From NCBI RefSeq assembly GCF_027484705.1, contig NZ_JAIXSL010000007.1, forward strand, positions 186,001 through 250,000: a stretch of 64,000 bases of DNA, given 5' to 3'. Positions within the stretch are counted from its first letter, which is position 1; each line of letters starts with the position of its first letter. The translations under genes and the position numbers were made by a program. Below, piece by piece: positions 7,709 through 15,998 of this stretch. This DNA is from Flavobacterium sp. GTDB taxonomy: Bacteria; Bacteroidota; Bacteroidia; Flavobacteriales; Flavobacteriaceae. The notes under the pieces were generated by a model, which did not search any database, was not told the DNA's origin, and saw only the letters and a program-made list of their open reading frames with translations.

Positions 7709-10700
7709 TTACCCCACAAGATTGATAATTTTCCCAGGAACGATAATGACTTTATTTGGCGTTCTGCCTTCAAGTTGTTTGATGGTACGCTCGTCTTTCA
7801 TGACAATTTCCTCAATTTGCGCCGCGGTTAAATCGAGCGGCAACTCTAAAGTGAAACGCATTTTTCCATTGAACGACACCGGATATTCTTTGCTGCTTTC
7901 GACCAAATGTTTCGCATCGAATTCAGGAAATGCTACGGTTGATATTGAACCCGAATGCCCTAACTGACTCCACAATTCTTCTGCAATATGCGGCGCGTAA
8001 GGCGAAATCAAAATCGCCAACGGTTCGAGGATTGCGCGTTCATGACAATTCTGCGCCGACAATTCATTGACACAAATCATGAACTGGCTCACCGAAGTAT
8101 TGAATGAAAAATTGGTGATGTCCTCGCCTACTTTCTTAATCGTTTTGTGTAAGGTTTTCAAACTGTCTTTCGACGGTTCGTTGTTGGTGACAATCAAACC
8201 GTTTTCATCGAAATACAAACGCCATAGTTTTTTAAGGAAACCGAAAACACCTGTAATTCCGGCAGTATTCCATGGTTTGGCTTGTTCGAGCGGGCCGAGG
8301 AACATTTCGTATAGGCGGAGCGTGTCAGCTCCGTATTCATCACAAATATCGTCTGGAGTTACTACATTGTATTTCGACTTGGACATTTTTTCAACTTCAC
8401 GTGAAACTATAAATTTGCCATTATCTTCGGTAATAAAATCAATCTCCTTATATTCTTCTCTCCAATTTTTAAAAGATTCAACATCCAATTCATCTGAAGC
8501 GTTTACAAAAGATACATCTGTGTGAATCATTTGAAAATCTGAACCAATTAATTCAACCTCTACATATTGACTTTCAGTGAGTCCAAAGCTATTTGATAAT
8601 ATTCTTTCGAAGTTTTTATGAGCCATTTCTTTTAAGGTTTCATCACATGACGACAAATCTATATCACCGCCAGATAAAGTACCAGATTGCAATTTCCCTT
8701 TTGATATAAAAACTGCTGTTTGCATACTTGTGGCTTCCATGATTGGATTTCTTTTTAATTCATCACTCAATGAATTATCAAAAATCGATATCTTAAAATG
8801 CCCAATTTTTCGTCCTACCAAAGCACTCATCCCCAAAATCATCCCCTGATTGATCAACTTTTTAAACGGTTCTTCCGTCGGAGCATATCCTTTGTCTTTC
8901 AAAAATTTATTCCAGAAACGCGAATACAACAAATGTCCAGTCGCGTGTTCGCTACCGCCGATGTATAAATCTACGTTCTGCCAATAATCCAAAGCTTCCT
9001 TGCTTGCGAATTCGGTTTCGTTGTGTGCGTCCATGTAACGCATCCAATACCACGAACTTCCCGCCCAACCCGGCATGGTGTTGAGTTCTAGAGGAAAAAC
9101 GGTCTTGTCATCGATCAACTGATTACTAACCACTGCACACTGAACACTATCCCAAGCCCAGTTTGTGGCGTTACCTAACGGCGGCTGTCCGTCTTCGGTC
9201 GGCAAATATTTTTCCACTTCGGGCAATACGATAGGCAAATGTACCTTATCGATCATCTGCGGCAAACCATTGACATAATACACCGGGAAAGGTTCGCCCC
9301 AATATCTTTGTCTTGAAAACACAGCATCGCGCAAACGGTAATTGGTTTTGCCTTTGCCTTGGTTGATTTTTTCGAGCTCGGCGATGACTTTCTTCGTGGC
9401 TTCTTTGTAATTCAATCCGTTGAGGAAATCGGAATTCGCCAATTCAACATTGTCTTTTGAACCGAAAGCTTCCTGTGAAATATCGACATTTGCAAAAATA
9501 TTTTTGATGGCCGGCATGCCGTTTTGTCCTTTGAAGAAATTCGCAAACGCATAATCTCTTTCATCTCCTGCGGGAACAGCCATGACAGCTCCGGTTCCGT
9601 AACCTGCGAGCACATAATCGCCAATCCAGACCGGAATCGGTTCTTTCGTAAACGGATGTTCGGCATAAGCGCCGGTAAAAACACCAGAAATCGTTTTGAC
9701 ATCGGCCATTCTTTCGCGCTCGGAACGTTTGGCGGTTTTTTCTATGTAAGCTTCCACAGCGGCTTTTTGTTCGGGCGTCGTGATTTGTGAAACGAGTTCG
9801 TGTTCCGGTGCAAGTGTCATAAACGTTACTCCGAAAATCGTATCTGGACGCGTTGTGAAAACTTCTATGGATGCGTTGTGTTCTTTTAAGTTGAAAGTGA
9901 CCATCGCGCCGACCGATTTCCCGATCCAGTTGCGTTGACTTTCTTTGATGCTTTCGCTCCAATCGATGGTATCTAAACCTTGCAGCAAACGTTCAGCGTA
10001 AGCCGAAATGCGCATGCTCCATTGGGTCATTTTTTTGCGGATTACGGGGTGGCCGCCGCGTTCTGAAACACCATTGACGATTTCGTCGTTCGCTAAAACG
10101 GTCCCGAGTGCCGGACACCAGTTAACTTCGGTTTCGGCGAGATACGTCAAGCGATATTGGAGTAATACTTTTTGTTGTTGTTCGGGTGAAAAAGCATTCC
10201 ATTCTGTTGCTGAAAATGGCGCAATGTTGTCATCACAAACGGCGTTGACATTAGCATTTCCATGCTTTTCGAATTCAGCGGTCAAGGTTGAAATATCTTC
10301 AGCTTGGTCAGCATTTTTGTTGTACCACGAGTTGAACAATTGGATGAAAATCCACTGCGTGTGTTTGTAATAATCGGCATTGGATGTGCGGACTTCGCGG
10401 CTCCAATCAAATGAGAAACCGATCTTGTCAAGTTGTTCGCGGTAACGCGCGATGTTTTCTTTGGTCGTTTTATCTGGATGCTGTCCGGTTTGGATGGCGT
10501 ATTGTTCTGCGGGCAATCCGAAACTGTCGTAGCCTTGCGGATGCAACACGTTGAAGCCTTGGTGGCGTTTGAAACGCGCGTAAATATCCGAAGCGATATA
10601 GCCCAGCGGATGCCCAACGTGCAAACCTGCTCCTGAAGGATAAGGAAACATGTCGAGTACGTAATATTTAGGCTTGTCAGAATGGTTACTTGCAGCGAAA

Positions 10701-10762
10701 GTTTGGTTTTCGGCCCAGTATTGTTGCCATTTGGCTTCGATTTGGTTTGGATTGTATTTCAT
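7709..10762 (-). CDS. leuS: Leucyl-tRNA synthetase with an enlarged insertion before KMSKS
   Basis: This 1017-residue class I synthetase has the HIGH-type motif as HVGH (48-51), the Rossmann fold interrupted by the CP1 editing domain (TTRPDTIFGVTFM and a later GTGAVMAVPAGDERD), the KMSKS loop at 792-796 and a C-terminal anticodon-binding domain. It charges tRNA-Leu. It is longer than a typical bacterial LeuRS because about 140 residues (about 8390-8815) separate NQGMILGMSALVGR from KMSKS. This is the site of the leucine-specific domain in bacterial LeuRS. That segment is visibly more A+T-rich than the rest of the gene. Both catalytic signatures and the open frame argue for a working enzyme. 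Confidence 0.97.
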   Translation of the reverse strand: MKYNPNQIEAKWQQYWAENQTFAASNHSDKPKYYVLDMFPYPSGAGLHVGHPLGYIASDIYARFKRHQGFNVLHPQGYDSFGLPAEQYAIQTGQHPDKTTKENIARYREQLDKIGFSFDWSREVRTSNADYYKHTQWIFIQLFNSWYNKNADQAEDISTLTAEFEKHGNANVNAVCDDNIAPFSATEWNAFSPEQQQKVLLQYRLTYLAETEVNWCPALGTVLANDEIVNGVSERGGHPVIRKKMTQWSMRISAYAERLLQGLDTIDWSESIKESQRNWIGKSVGAMVTFNLKEHNASIEVFTTRPDTIFGVTFMTLAPEHELVSQITTPEQKAAVEAYIEKTAKRSERERMADVKTISGVFTGAYAEHPFTKEPIPVWIGDYVLAGYGTGAVMAVPAGDERDYAFANFFKGQNGMPAIKNIFANVDISQEAFGSKDNVELANSDFLNGLNYKEATKKVIAELEKINQGKGKTNYRLRDAVFSRQRYWGEPFPVYYVNGLPQMIDKVHLPIVLPEVEKYLPTEDGQPPLGNATNWAWDSVQCAVVSNQLIDDKTVFPLELNTMPGWAGSSWYWMRYMDAHNETEFASKEALDYWQNVDLYIGGSEHATGHLLYSRFWNKFLKDKGYAPTEEPFKKLINQGMILGMSALVGRKIGHFKISIFDNSLSDELKRNPIMEATSMQTAVFISKGKLQSGTLSGGDIDLSSCDETLKEMAHKNFERILSNSFGLTESQYVEVELIGSDFQMIHTDVSFVNASDELDVESFKNWREEYKEIDFITEDNGKFIVSREVEKMSKSKYNVVTPDDICDEYGADTLRLYEMFLGPLEQAKPWNTAGITGVFGFLKKLWRLYFDENGLIVTNNEPSKDSLKTLHKTIKKVGEDITNFSFNTSVSQFMICVNELSAQNCHERAILEPLAILISPYAPHIAEELWSQLGHSGSISTVAFPEFDAKHLVESSKEYPVSFNGKMRFTLELPLDLTAAQIEEIVMKDERTIKQLEGRTPNKVIIVPGKIINLVG

Positions 10763-10767
10763 TTTAA

Positions 10768-10801
10768 AGTGCCTCAGTGCCTGAGTGCCTGAGTGCCTGA
10801 G
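10768..10801. repeat. Octamer tandem repeat upstream of leuS
   Basis: Four copies of AGTGCCTG (the first reads AGTGCCTC) follow without gaps, beginning 6 bp upstream of the leuS start codon. They would lie in the leuS leader. The rest of the 345-bp leuS/ftsX divergent spacer holds the dispersed element at 10896-11003; no perfect TAnnTTTG was seen for either gene. Confidence 0.8.
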
Positions 10802-10895
10802 TTTTGCTCATTTTAACAAGAGCACTTATTTATTTTACTGTTCGTTTGGATCAAGTCGTAAGCTGCGTTATTGGTAGCAAAATACGCTCAAAAAT

Positions 10896-11003
10896 TAGCC
10901 CCGATTGCAGCGGTTATCCTTTTGTGCCGGGGTTCGGCGCAAAAGATTGTAGCGTAAAGCGGGACTGCGGTTCTTGGGAAAACTGGTGTGCTGCTCCTGA
11001 AAA
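10896..11003 (+). repeat. Dispersed structured element, copy B (right arm interrupted)
   Basis: It reads AGCCCCGATTGCAGCGGTT, then ATCCTTTT, an inner stem GTGCC/GGCGC, AAAAGAT, TAGCGTAAAGCGGGACT and, after about 27 extra bases, GCTCCTGAAAA. The CCCG/CGGG and AGC/GCT pairs are kept. It lies about 105 bp upstream of ftsX in the same orientation. Confidence 0.72.
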
Positions 11004-11107
11004 CCGAACGCAAATTTACGTTTATTGTACGAAAGACAAAACTTTGGGCGTTAGAAACTGTGATTAAACAAATTCTTTATTATTTTTACGCCATAATAAC
11101 AACATTT

Positions 11108-11983
11108 ATGAGTTCTTCTTACGAAAAGTTTCAAAAGCGCCGGTTGATTTCTTCTTATTTTTCGGTGGTACTGAGTATGTTTCTGGTACTTTTTCTTCTT
11201 GGTATTTTAGGTTTTTTTGTGATTAATTCTAAGAAATTGTCGGACGATTTCAAGGAAGAGATTGTGATGACCGTATTCTTCAAAGGCGAAGCGACCGACA
11301 GCGTGACGACGGCTTTTGCGAACGAATTGAAAGTGGCGCGCTTCGTGAAATCGAGCGACTATGTGACTAAGGAACAAGCTGCGAAACAGCACACGGACGT
11401 GATCGGAGAAGACTTCATGACGTTTTTGGGCGCAAACCCATTGCAGAATTCTTTTGATATCCATCTCAAAGCGGATTATATAGACATTGAAAATATCCGC
11501 AAAATAGAAAGCCGTTTCCGTGCGAACGAAATGGTTTCGGACGTGGTTTATGACAAGCAACTCGTGAGTTTGGTGAACGACAACATCAATAAAGTCAGTA
11601 TGTGGATTCTGATTATCAGCGGAATTTTAGCGCTTGTTGCAGTATTGCTCATCAACAGTTCGATGCGACTTTCGATATACTCAAACCGATTCATCATCAA
11701 AACCATGCAGATGGTTGGGGCGACGAAATCATTTATCAGAAAACCGTTCATTTGGCAGAGCATCCGCTTAGGATTTATCGCTTCGGTTTTGGCGGTTTTG
11801 GCTTTGATTGGTACTTTGTTTTACATCAACACTAACTTTCCAGGCTTAGGCATATTGCAAGATCAGCTATTAATCGGAATGGTGCTTTTAGGCGTTTTGA
11901 CTTTGGGCATTTTGCTGTCGTGGATCAGTACTTTTTTCGCTACGCAGCGCTTTTTGAATCTCAGAACCGACGATTTGTATTAA
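11108..11983 (+). CDS. ftsX: Cell division protein FtsX (ABC permease)
   Basis: The start is set at MSSSYEKFQKRRLISSY, 40 codons inside a longer open frame, because family members begin here. The 291-residue protein has one membrane helix at about 18-40, an extracytoplasmic domain, and three helices in the C-terminal half. This is the FtsX topology. With the ATPase FtsE, encoded elsewhere, it activates peptidoglycan hydrolases at the division site. The order ftsX-DUF3098-uppP-truB is conserved in Bacteroidota and supports the call. Confidence 0.93.
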   Translation: MSSSYEKFQKRRLISSYFSVVLSMFLVLFLLGILGFFVINSKKLSDDFKEEIVMTVFFKGEATDSVTTAFANELKVARFVKSSDYVTKEQAAKQHTDVIGEDFMTFLGANPLQNSFDIHLKADYIDIENIRKIESRFRANEMVSDVVYDKQLVSLVNDNINKVSMWILIISGILALVAVLLINSSMRLSIYSNRFIIKTMQMVGATKSFIRKPFIWQSIRLGFIASVLAVLALIGTLFYINTNFPGLGILQDQLLIGMVLLGVLTLGILLSWISTFFATQRFLNLRTDDLY

Positions 11984-11989
11984 TTAAAA

Positions 11990-12010
11990 ATTACGAATTA
12001 CGAATTTAGA
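11990..12010. repeat. Heptamer tandem repeat before the DUF3098 gene
   Basis: ATTACGA, ATTACGA and ATTTAGA lie in tandem and end 2 bp before the DUF3098 start codon. Confidence 0.6.
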
Positions 12011-12012
12011 CT

Positions 12013-12261
12013 ATGAAAGAACAAGAACAGGAAAAGCAAGAATTTCTATTTGACAAGGTCAATTATAAAATCCTTTTGATTGGTATTGTCGTGATTGCTT
12101 TGGGATTCATCCTGATGTCAGGCGGCGGAAGCGATGACCCGAAAGTATTTAACGAATCTGTTTTTGATTTCAGAAGAATCAGACTTGCTCCGACCATGGT
12201 TTTGATTGGGTTTGGGATTACGATTTATTCAATATTGAAAACTCCTAAAAAAGAAAAATAG
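12013..12261 (+). CDS. DUF3098 family membrane protein
   Basis: This 82-residue protein has two hydrophobic segments (about 18-36 and 57-76). The segments GIVVIALGFILMSGG and FNESVFDFRRIRLAP are hallmarks of DUF3098. The family is found almost only in Bacteroidota, between ftsX and uppP, as here. The function is unknown; the neighbours suggest a link to envelope growth or division. Confidence 0.93.
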   Translation: MKEQEQEKQEFLFDKVNYKILLIGIVVIALGFILMSGGGSDDPKVFNESVFDFRRIRLAPTMVLIGFGITIYSILKTPKKEK

Positions 12262-12297
12262 ATTGTTATTATACAATCTTAAAGTCTCAAATCCCCA
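12260..12297. repeat. Octamer-type inverted repeat in the DUF3098-uppP spacer
   Basis: AGATTGT / ACAATCT forms a 7-bp stem, and the right side continues in 8-bp steps (ACAATCTT, AAAGTCTC, AAATCCCC) up to 3 bp before the uppP start. Read in reverse these are GAYNNNAA-type units, the same as in the pyrH-frr spacer. Confidence 0.5.
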
Positions 12298-12300
12298 TAA

Positions 12301-13086
12301 ATGAATACACTACAAGCACTCGTTCTCGCCATCATTGAAGGCATCACAGAATTTTTACCCGTTTCCTCTACCGGCCACATGATCATCGCGAGTTCCTTTT
12401 TTGGGATTGAGCACGACGAATTCACGAAATTGTTTACGATTGTGATTCAGCTTGGCGCTATTTTGTCAGTCGTTGTTCTATATTTCAAACGGTTTTTCCA
12501 GACTTTGGAATTTTACTTTAAACTCTTTATAGCTTTTATTCCCGCAGTTGTGTTTGGATTGTTGTTCAGCAAAAAAATCGACGCTTTACTCGAAAACCCT
12601 GTCACGGTAGCGGTTTCGTTATTGTTAGGTGGAATGCTGTTATTGAAAGTTGACGATTGGTTCGGCAATTCCGAGAATACAGAAATCACTTATATGAAAG
12701 GTTTTAAAATCGGTTTATTCCAGTGTTTGGCGATGATTCCGGGCGTTTCGAGAAGCGGCGCGAGTATCGTGGGTGGAATGTCGCAGAAACTTTCGCGTAC
12801 GGCGGCGGCGGAATTCTCGTTCTTTTTGGCGGTTCCAACCATGCTGGGCGCAACGGTCAAAAAATGTTACGATTATTATAAAGACGGGTTTGTATTGACG
12901 CACGATCAGGTTAATTTGTTGATCATCGGAAACGTTGTGGCGTTCATCGTCGCGCTTTTGGCGATCAAAAGTTTCATCGGTTATTTGAGCAAAAACGGAT
13001 TCCAGGTATTTGGATATTATAGAATTATTGTGGGTGTTGCTTTATTGCTGATCCACTTTTTCATTCATCCTTTGAGCGTAATTTAA
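12301..13086 (+). CDS. uppP: Undecaprenyl-diphosphate phosphatase (BacA/UppP)
   Basis: This 261-residue polytopic inner-membrane protein carries both family signatures: [14 protein letters not shown] at 13-26 and [10 protein letters not shown] near 147-156. It dephosphorylates undecaprenyl diphosphate to regenerate the lipid carrier for peptidoglycan and other envelope polymers. Its stop codon overlaps the truB start by 1 nt (TAATG), which implies translational coupling. Confidence 0.96.
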   Translation: MNTLQALVLAIIEGITEFLPVSSTGHMIIASSFFGIEHDEFTKLFTIVIQLGAILSVVVLYFKRFFQTLEFYFKLFIAFIPAVVFGLLFSKKIDALLENPVTVAVSLLLGGMLLLKVDDWFGNSENTEITYMKGFKIGLFQCLAMIPGVSRSGASIVGGMSQKLSRTAAAEFSFFLAVPTMLGATVKKCYDYYKDGFVLTHDQVNLLIIGNVVAFIVALLAIKSFIGYLSKNGFQVFGYYRIIVGVALLLIHFFIHPLSVI

Positions 13087-13784
13087 TGACAGCCGAAGAT
13101 TTTCAAAACGGACAGGTGTTGCTCATCGACAAGCCTTTGCACTGGACTTCGTTTCAGGCAGTCAATAAGATGAAATGGGTTTTGAAAAGCAAATTCAACC
13201 TCAAGAAAATTAAAATCGGTCATGCTGGTACGCTCGATCCTTTAGCGACAGGTTTGCTACTCGTCTGCACCGGAAAATTCACCAAAAGAATCACGGAACT
13301 GCAAGGCCAGGCCAAAGAATATAAAGGCACTTTTTATGTAGGCGCGACTACGCCTTCGTATGATTTAGAAACAGAAATCGACCAAACTTTCCCAACTTCA
13401 CATATCGATGATGAACTAATCCACAAAACCATTGAGCAATTCTTAGATGAAATCGACCAGAAACCGCCTATTTTTTCCGCAATCAAAAAAGAAGGTGTGC
13501 GTTTGTATGAACATGCGCGCGCTGGTGAAACGGTAGAAATCGCTTCGAGAAAAACTACCATACACGAATTTGAAATCACAAGAATTGCACTTCCAGAAGT
13601 TGATTTTCGAGTGGTTTGCAGCAAAGGCACTTACATCCGTTCGCTCGCGTTTGATTTTGGAAAAGCTTTAAATTCCGGAGCGCACCTAATTGTTTTGCGC
13701 CGCACCAAAATCGGAGAATTCGACGTCAAAGACGCGATGGACGTTACTTTGTTTGAAGATTCAGTTGCTCGCACTGCAACATAA
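13086..13784 (+). CDS. truB: tRNA pseudouridine(55) synthase
   Basis: The 232-residue protein begins with the TruB pattern LLIDKPLHWTSF and has the catalytic aspartate in HAGTLDPLATG (Asp51). Later motifs are QKPPIFSAIKKEGVRLYEHAR and CSKGTYIRSLAFDFG. It makes pseudouridine 55 in the T loop of tRNAs. It is short and lacks the C-terminal PUA extension, as in many Bacteroidota. The last 41 nt overlap the convergent thioredoxin-like gene. Confidence 0.96.
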   Translation: MTAEDFQNGQVLLIDKPLHWTSFQAVNKMKWVLKSKFNLKKIKIGHAGTLDPLATGLLLVCTGKFTKRITELQGQAKEYKGTFYVGATTPSYDLETEIDQTFPTSHIDDELIHKTIEQFLDEIDQKPPIFSAIKKEGVRLYEHARAGETVEIASRKTTIHEFEITRIALPEVDFRVVCSKGTYIRSLAFDFGKALNSGAHLIVLRRTKIGEFDVKDAMDVTLFEDSVARTAT

Positions 13785-14367
13785 GATCGGCAATTTCATT
13801 TTGGGTACTGATGCCTTTGTCATGCAAATACCACAACTGCAGTTCGGTTTTGGCAGTTTGATCGATTACACCATATTGTAGTTTGTAGCTTTTGATTAAA
13901 TCTGAAGCGCCTTTGGGTCGGGCGCCCCAACTTCCCAATACTTTTTGTTCATCGGTATCGAGTACAATCAACTTGGGAATCGCTTTGTTTCCGTTGGTCA
14001 AGAACTGGTTCATCAGCGCTTCGTTTTCGTCACGGAACGCGATTTTCAAATCGATGTGTGTAGAAAAAGCGGCCATCTTATTCATAATCGGCAACAGCTG
14101 CGCTGCATCGCCACACCAACCTTCGGCCAATACCAACCAGATATAATGTTTCTTAAGGTTCAGTAATTTTTGAATGTTGTCTTCGGTGACGACCATTTTC
14201 TTATCTAGACGGTTCATCCGGGCTTCATTCAATTCTGTATAATGCAGTAAATCTTGTGATTGTTCGTGACCGCTGACTTTTCCTTGGGATAATAATCCCG
14301 AAACGATATCGCGGTATTTTACATACGAATGGCTGTTCAACAAACCTTGGGCTACGGCAACTTTCAT
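13744..14367 (-). CDS. Thioredoxin-like protein with a single active-site cysteine
   Basis: This 207-residue protein has a thioredoxin-like core (IWLVLAEGWCGDAAQLLPIMNKM), but the CxxC site reads W-C-G-D (residues 84-87), with only the first cysteine. The cis-proline loop is seen as KAIPKLIVLD. No signal peptide is visible, so it is probably cytoplasmic. Without the second cysteine it cannot act as a classic dithiol reductase; a monothiol or binding role is possible. It overlaps the end of truB by 41 nt on the opposite strand. The function is not established. Confidence 0.85.
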   Translation of the reverse strand: MKVAVAQGLLNSHSYVKYRDIVSGLLSQGKVSGHEQSQDLLHYTELNEARMNRLDKKMVVTEDNIQKLLNLKKHYIWLVLAEGWCGDAAQLLPIMNKMAAFSTHIDLKIAFRDENEALMNQFLTNGNKAIPKLIVLDTDEQKVLGSWGARPKGASDLIKSYKLQYGVIDQTAKTELQLWYLHDKGISTQNEIADLMLQCEQLNLQTK

Positions 14368-14505
14368 AAGGGCAGATTTTGATAGTACAAAGTTACCTAT
14401 AAAACGCTATCAAAAACTGATTTATGTCATCGAAAATGCGGTATAGATGCCGTAAACTTCTGATATATTTTTTACAAAGACTATTTCACGAAAAGAGAAT
14501 ATAAC

Positions 14506-14513
14506 TATATTTG
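14506..14513 (+). promoter_or_regulatory. -7 promoter box of pyrH
   Basis: TATATTTG is a perfect TAnnTTTG, 21 nt before the pyrH ATG. Confidence 0.68.
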
Positions 14514-14534
14514 CACAACTCAATAAATAAAGTA

Positions 14535-15242
14535 ATGAAGTACAAAAGAATTCTTCTAAAATTAAGCGGTGAAGCGTTGATGGGCGACCGACAATACGGA
14601 ATCGACCCGGCGCGTTTGGCCGAATATGCCGACGAAATCAAACAAATCCATGACCAGGGCGTTCAGATTGCCATTGTGATCGGAGGCGGCAATATTTTTA
14701 GAGGAGTTGCCGGAGCCAGCAATGGTATGGACCGTGTTCAGGGCGATTATATGGGAATGCTCGCAACGGTCATCAACGGGATGGCTTTGCAAGGCGCGCT
14801 TGAAGACAAAGGCATGCTGACGCGTTTGCAAACCGCTTTGAAAATTGAGGCGATTGCCGAACCGTACATTAAGAGAAGAGCCGTGCGTCACTTAGAAAAA
14901 GGCCGTATCGTAATCTTTGGTGCCGGAACCGGAAATCCTTATTTCACTACCGATACCGCTGCCGTTTTACGTGGCGTGGAGATTCATGCCGACGTGATTC
15001 TGAAAGGAACCCGTGTCGATGGTGTTTACACTTCCGATCCGGAAAAAGACCCGACAGCCACCAAGTTCGATTACATTTCATTTGAAGACGTACTCAAGAA
15101 AGGCCTCAATGTCATGGACACGACAGCGTTCACCTTAAGCCAGGAAAACAAATTACCGATACTCGTTTTCGATATGAACCAAAAAGGGAATCTATTGAAA
15201 ATCTGTAACGGGGAAAATATAGGAACCGTAGTTAATGTGTAA
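14535..15242 (+). CDS. pyrH: UMP kinase
   Basis: The start is set at [17 protein letters not shown], just after a promoter box; a TTG further upstream overlaps that box. The 235-residue product shows the amino-acid kinase fold typical of bacterial PyrH: the N-terminal KLSGEALMG, the GGGNIFRG loop near 56-63 and the [12 protein letters not shown] segment. It phosphorylates UMP to UDP. The ribosome recycling factor gene frr follows, a pairing conserved in bacteria. Confidence 0.97.
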   Translation: MKYKRILLKLSGEALMGDRQYGIDPARLAEYADEIKQIHDQGVQIAIVIGGGNIFRGVAGASNGMDRVQGDYMGMLATVINGMALQGALEDKGMLTRLQTALKIEAIAEPYIKRRAVRHLEKGRIVIFGAGTGNPYFTTDTAAVLRGVEIHADVILKGTRVDGVYTSDPEKDPTATKFDYISFEDVLKKGLNVMDTTAFTLSQENKLPILVFDMNQKGNLLKICNGENIGTVVNV

Positions 15243-15243
15243 T

Positions 15244-15325
15244 AGATTATAAGATCGCAAGATCACAAGACTATAAGTTCGTTCTGAGATAAAGTCTTAA
15301 AATCTTACAGTCTTACAGTCTCAAA
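15244..15325. repeat. Inverted octamer arrays in the pyrH-frr spacer
   Basis: The left half is a run of 8-bp units GATTATAA, GATCGCAA, GATCACAA, GACTATAA. The right half, read in reverse complement, gives GACTGTAA twice, then GATTTTAA and GACTTT. The two halves therefore form a long imperfect hairpin of degenerate GAYNNNAA units between two co-directional genes. Confidence 0.7.
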
Positions 15326-15334
15326 ATCCAAAAT

Positions 15335-15898
15335 ATGACCGAAGAAATTGAATTTATCATAGACAGCACCAAAGAATCCATGAGCGGTTCGATTGCGCAT
15401 TTAGAAAAATCATTTCTAAACATCCGTGCCGGAAAAGCTTCGCCAGCCATGTTGGGCAGCGTGTTTGTAGATTATTACGGTTCACAGACACCGTTGGCGC
15501 AGGTTTCGAACATCAACGTTCCCGATGCCAGAACGATTACGATTCAGCCTTATGAAAAAAGTATGTTGCAGCCGATTGAGAAAGCCATTATGGTCGCCAA
15601 TATCGGTTTCAATCCTATGAACAACGGCGACATCATCATCATCACCGTTCCACCGCTTACCGAAGAACGCCGTCGCGATTTGACTAAACAAGCCAAGACA
15701 GAAGCTGAAGATGCCAAAATAGGCGTTAGAAACGCAAGAAAAGATGCCAATACCGACATCAAAAAATTAGAAAAAGAAGGCACTTCAGAAGATATTTGCA
15801 AATCGGCGGAAGAAGAAGTGCAGAACCTCACGAACGCTTACATCAAAAAAATAGACGAACATCTCGCGATCAAAGAAGCCGAGATTATGAAAGTCTAA
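15335..15898 (+). CDS. frr: Ribosome recycling factor
   Basis: The 187-residue protein has the normal RRF length and motifs: LNIRAGKASPAMLGSVFVDYYG, the TITIQPYEKSML segment and the NGDIIIITVPPLTEERRRDL stretch in the first long helix. With EF-G it splits post-termination ribosomes. It is probably co-transcribed with pyrH and ends at an intrinsic terminator. Confidence 0.98.
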   Translation: MTEEIEFIIDSTKESMSGSIAHLEKSFLNIRAGKASPAMLGSVFVDYYGSQTPLAQVSNINVPDARTITIQPYEKSMLQPIEKAIMVANIGFNPMNNGDIIIITVPPLTEERRRDLTKQAKTEAEDAKIGVRNARKDANTDIKKLEKEGTSEDICKSAEEEVQNLTNAYIKKIDEHLAIKEAEIMKV

Positions 15899-15912
15899 CT
15901 TCACACTATACA

Positions 15913-15956
15913 AAAAAATCCGTCGCGTTAAAGAACAAGGCGGATTTTTTTATTTT
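15913..15956 (+). terminator. Intrinsic terminator of pyrH-frr
   Basis: AAAAAATCCG pairs with CGGATTTTTT over an 18-nt loop and is followed by TATTTT. Confidence 0.72.
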
Positions 15957-15998
15957 GCCTACCTTTATCGACTCTGATTTGATTTCGAACCCGTAACC

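Noticed and set aside
10988..11107. Extended N-terminus of FtsX
   Set aside because: The 40 extra codons run through the end of dispersed element B and have no FtsX similarity.
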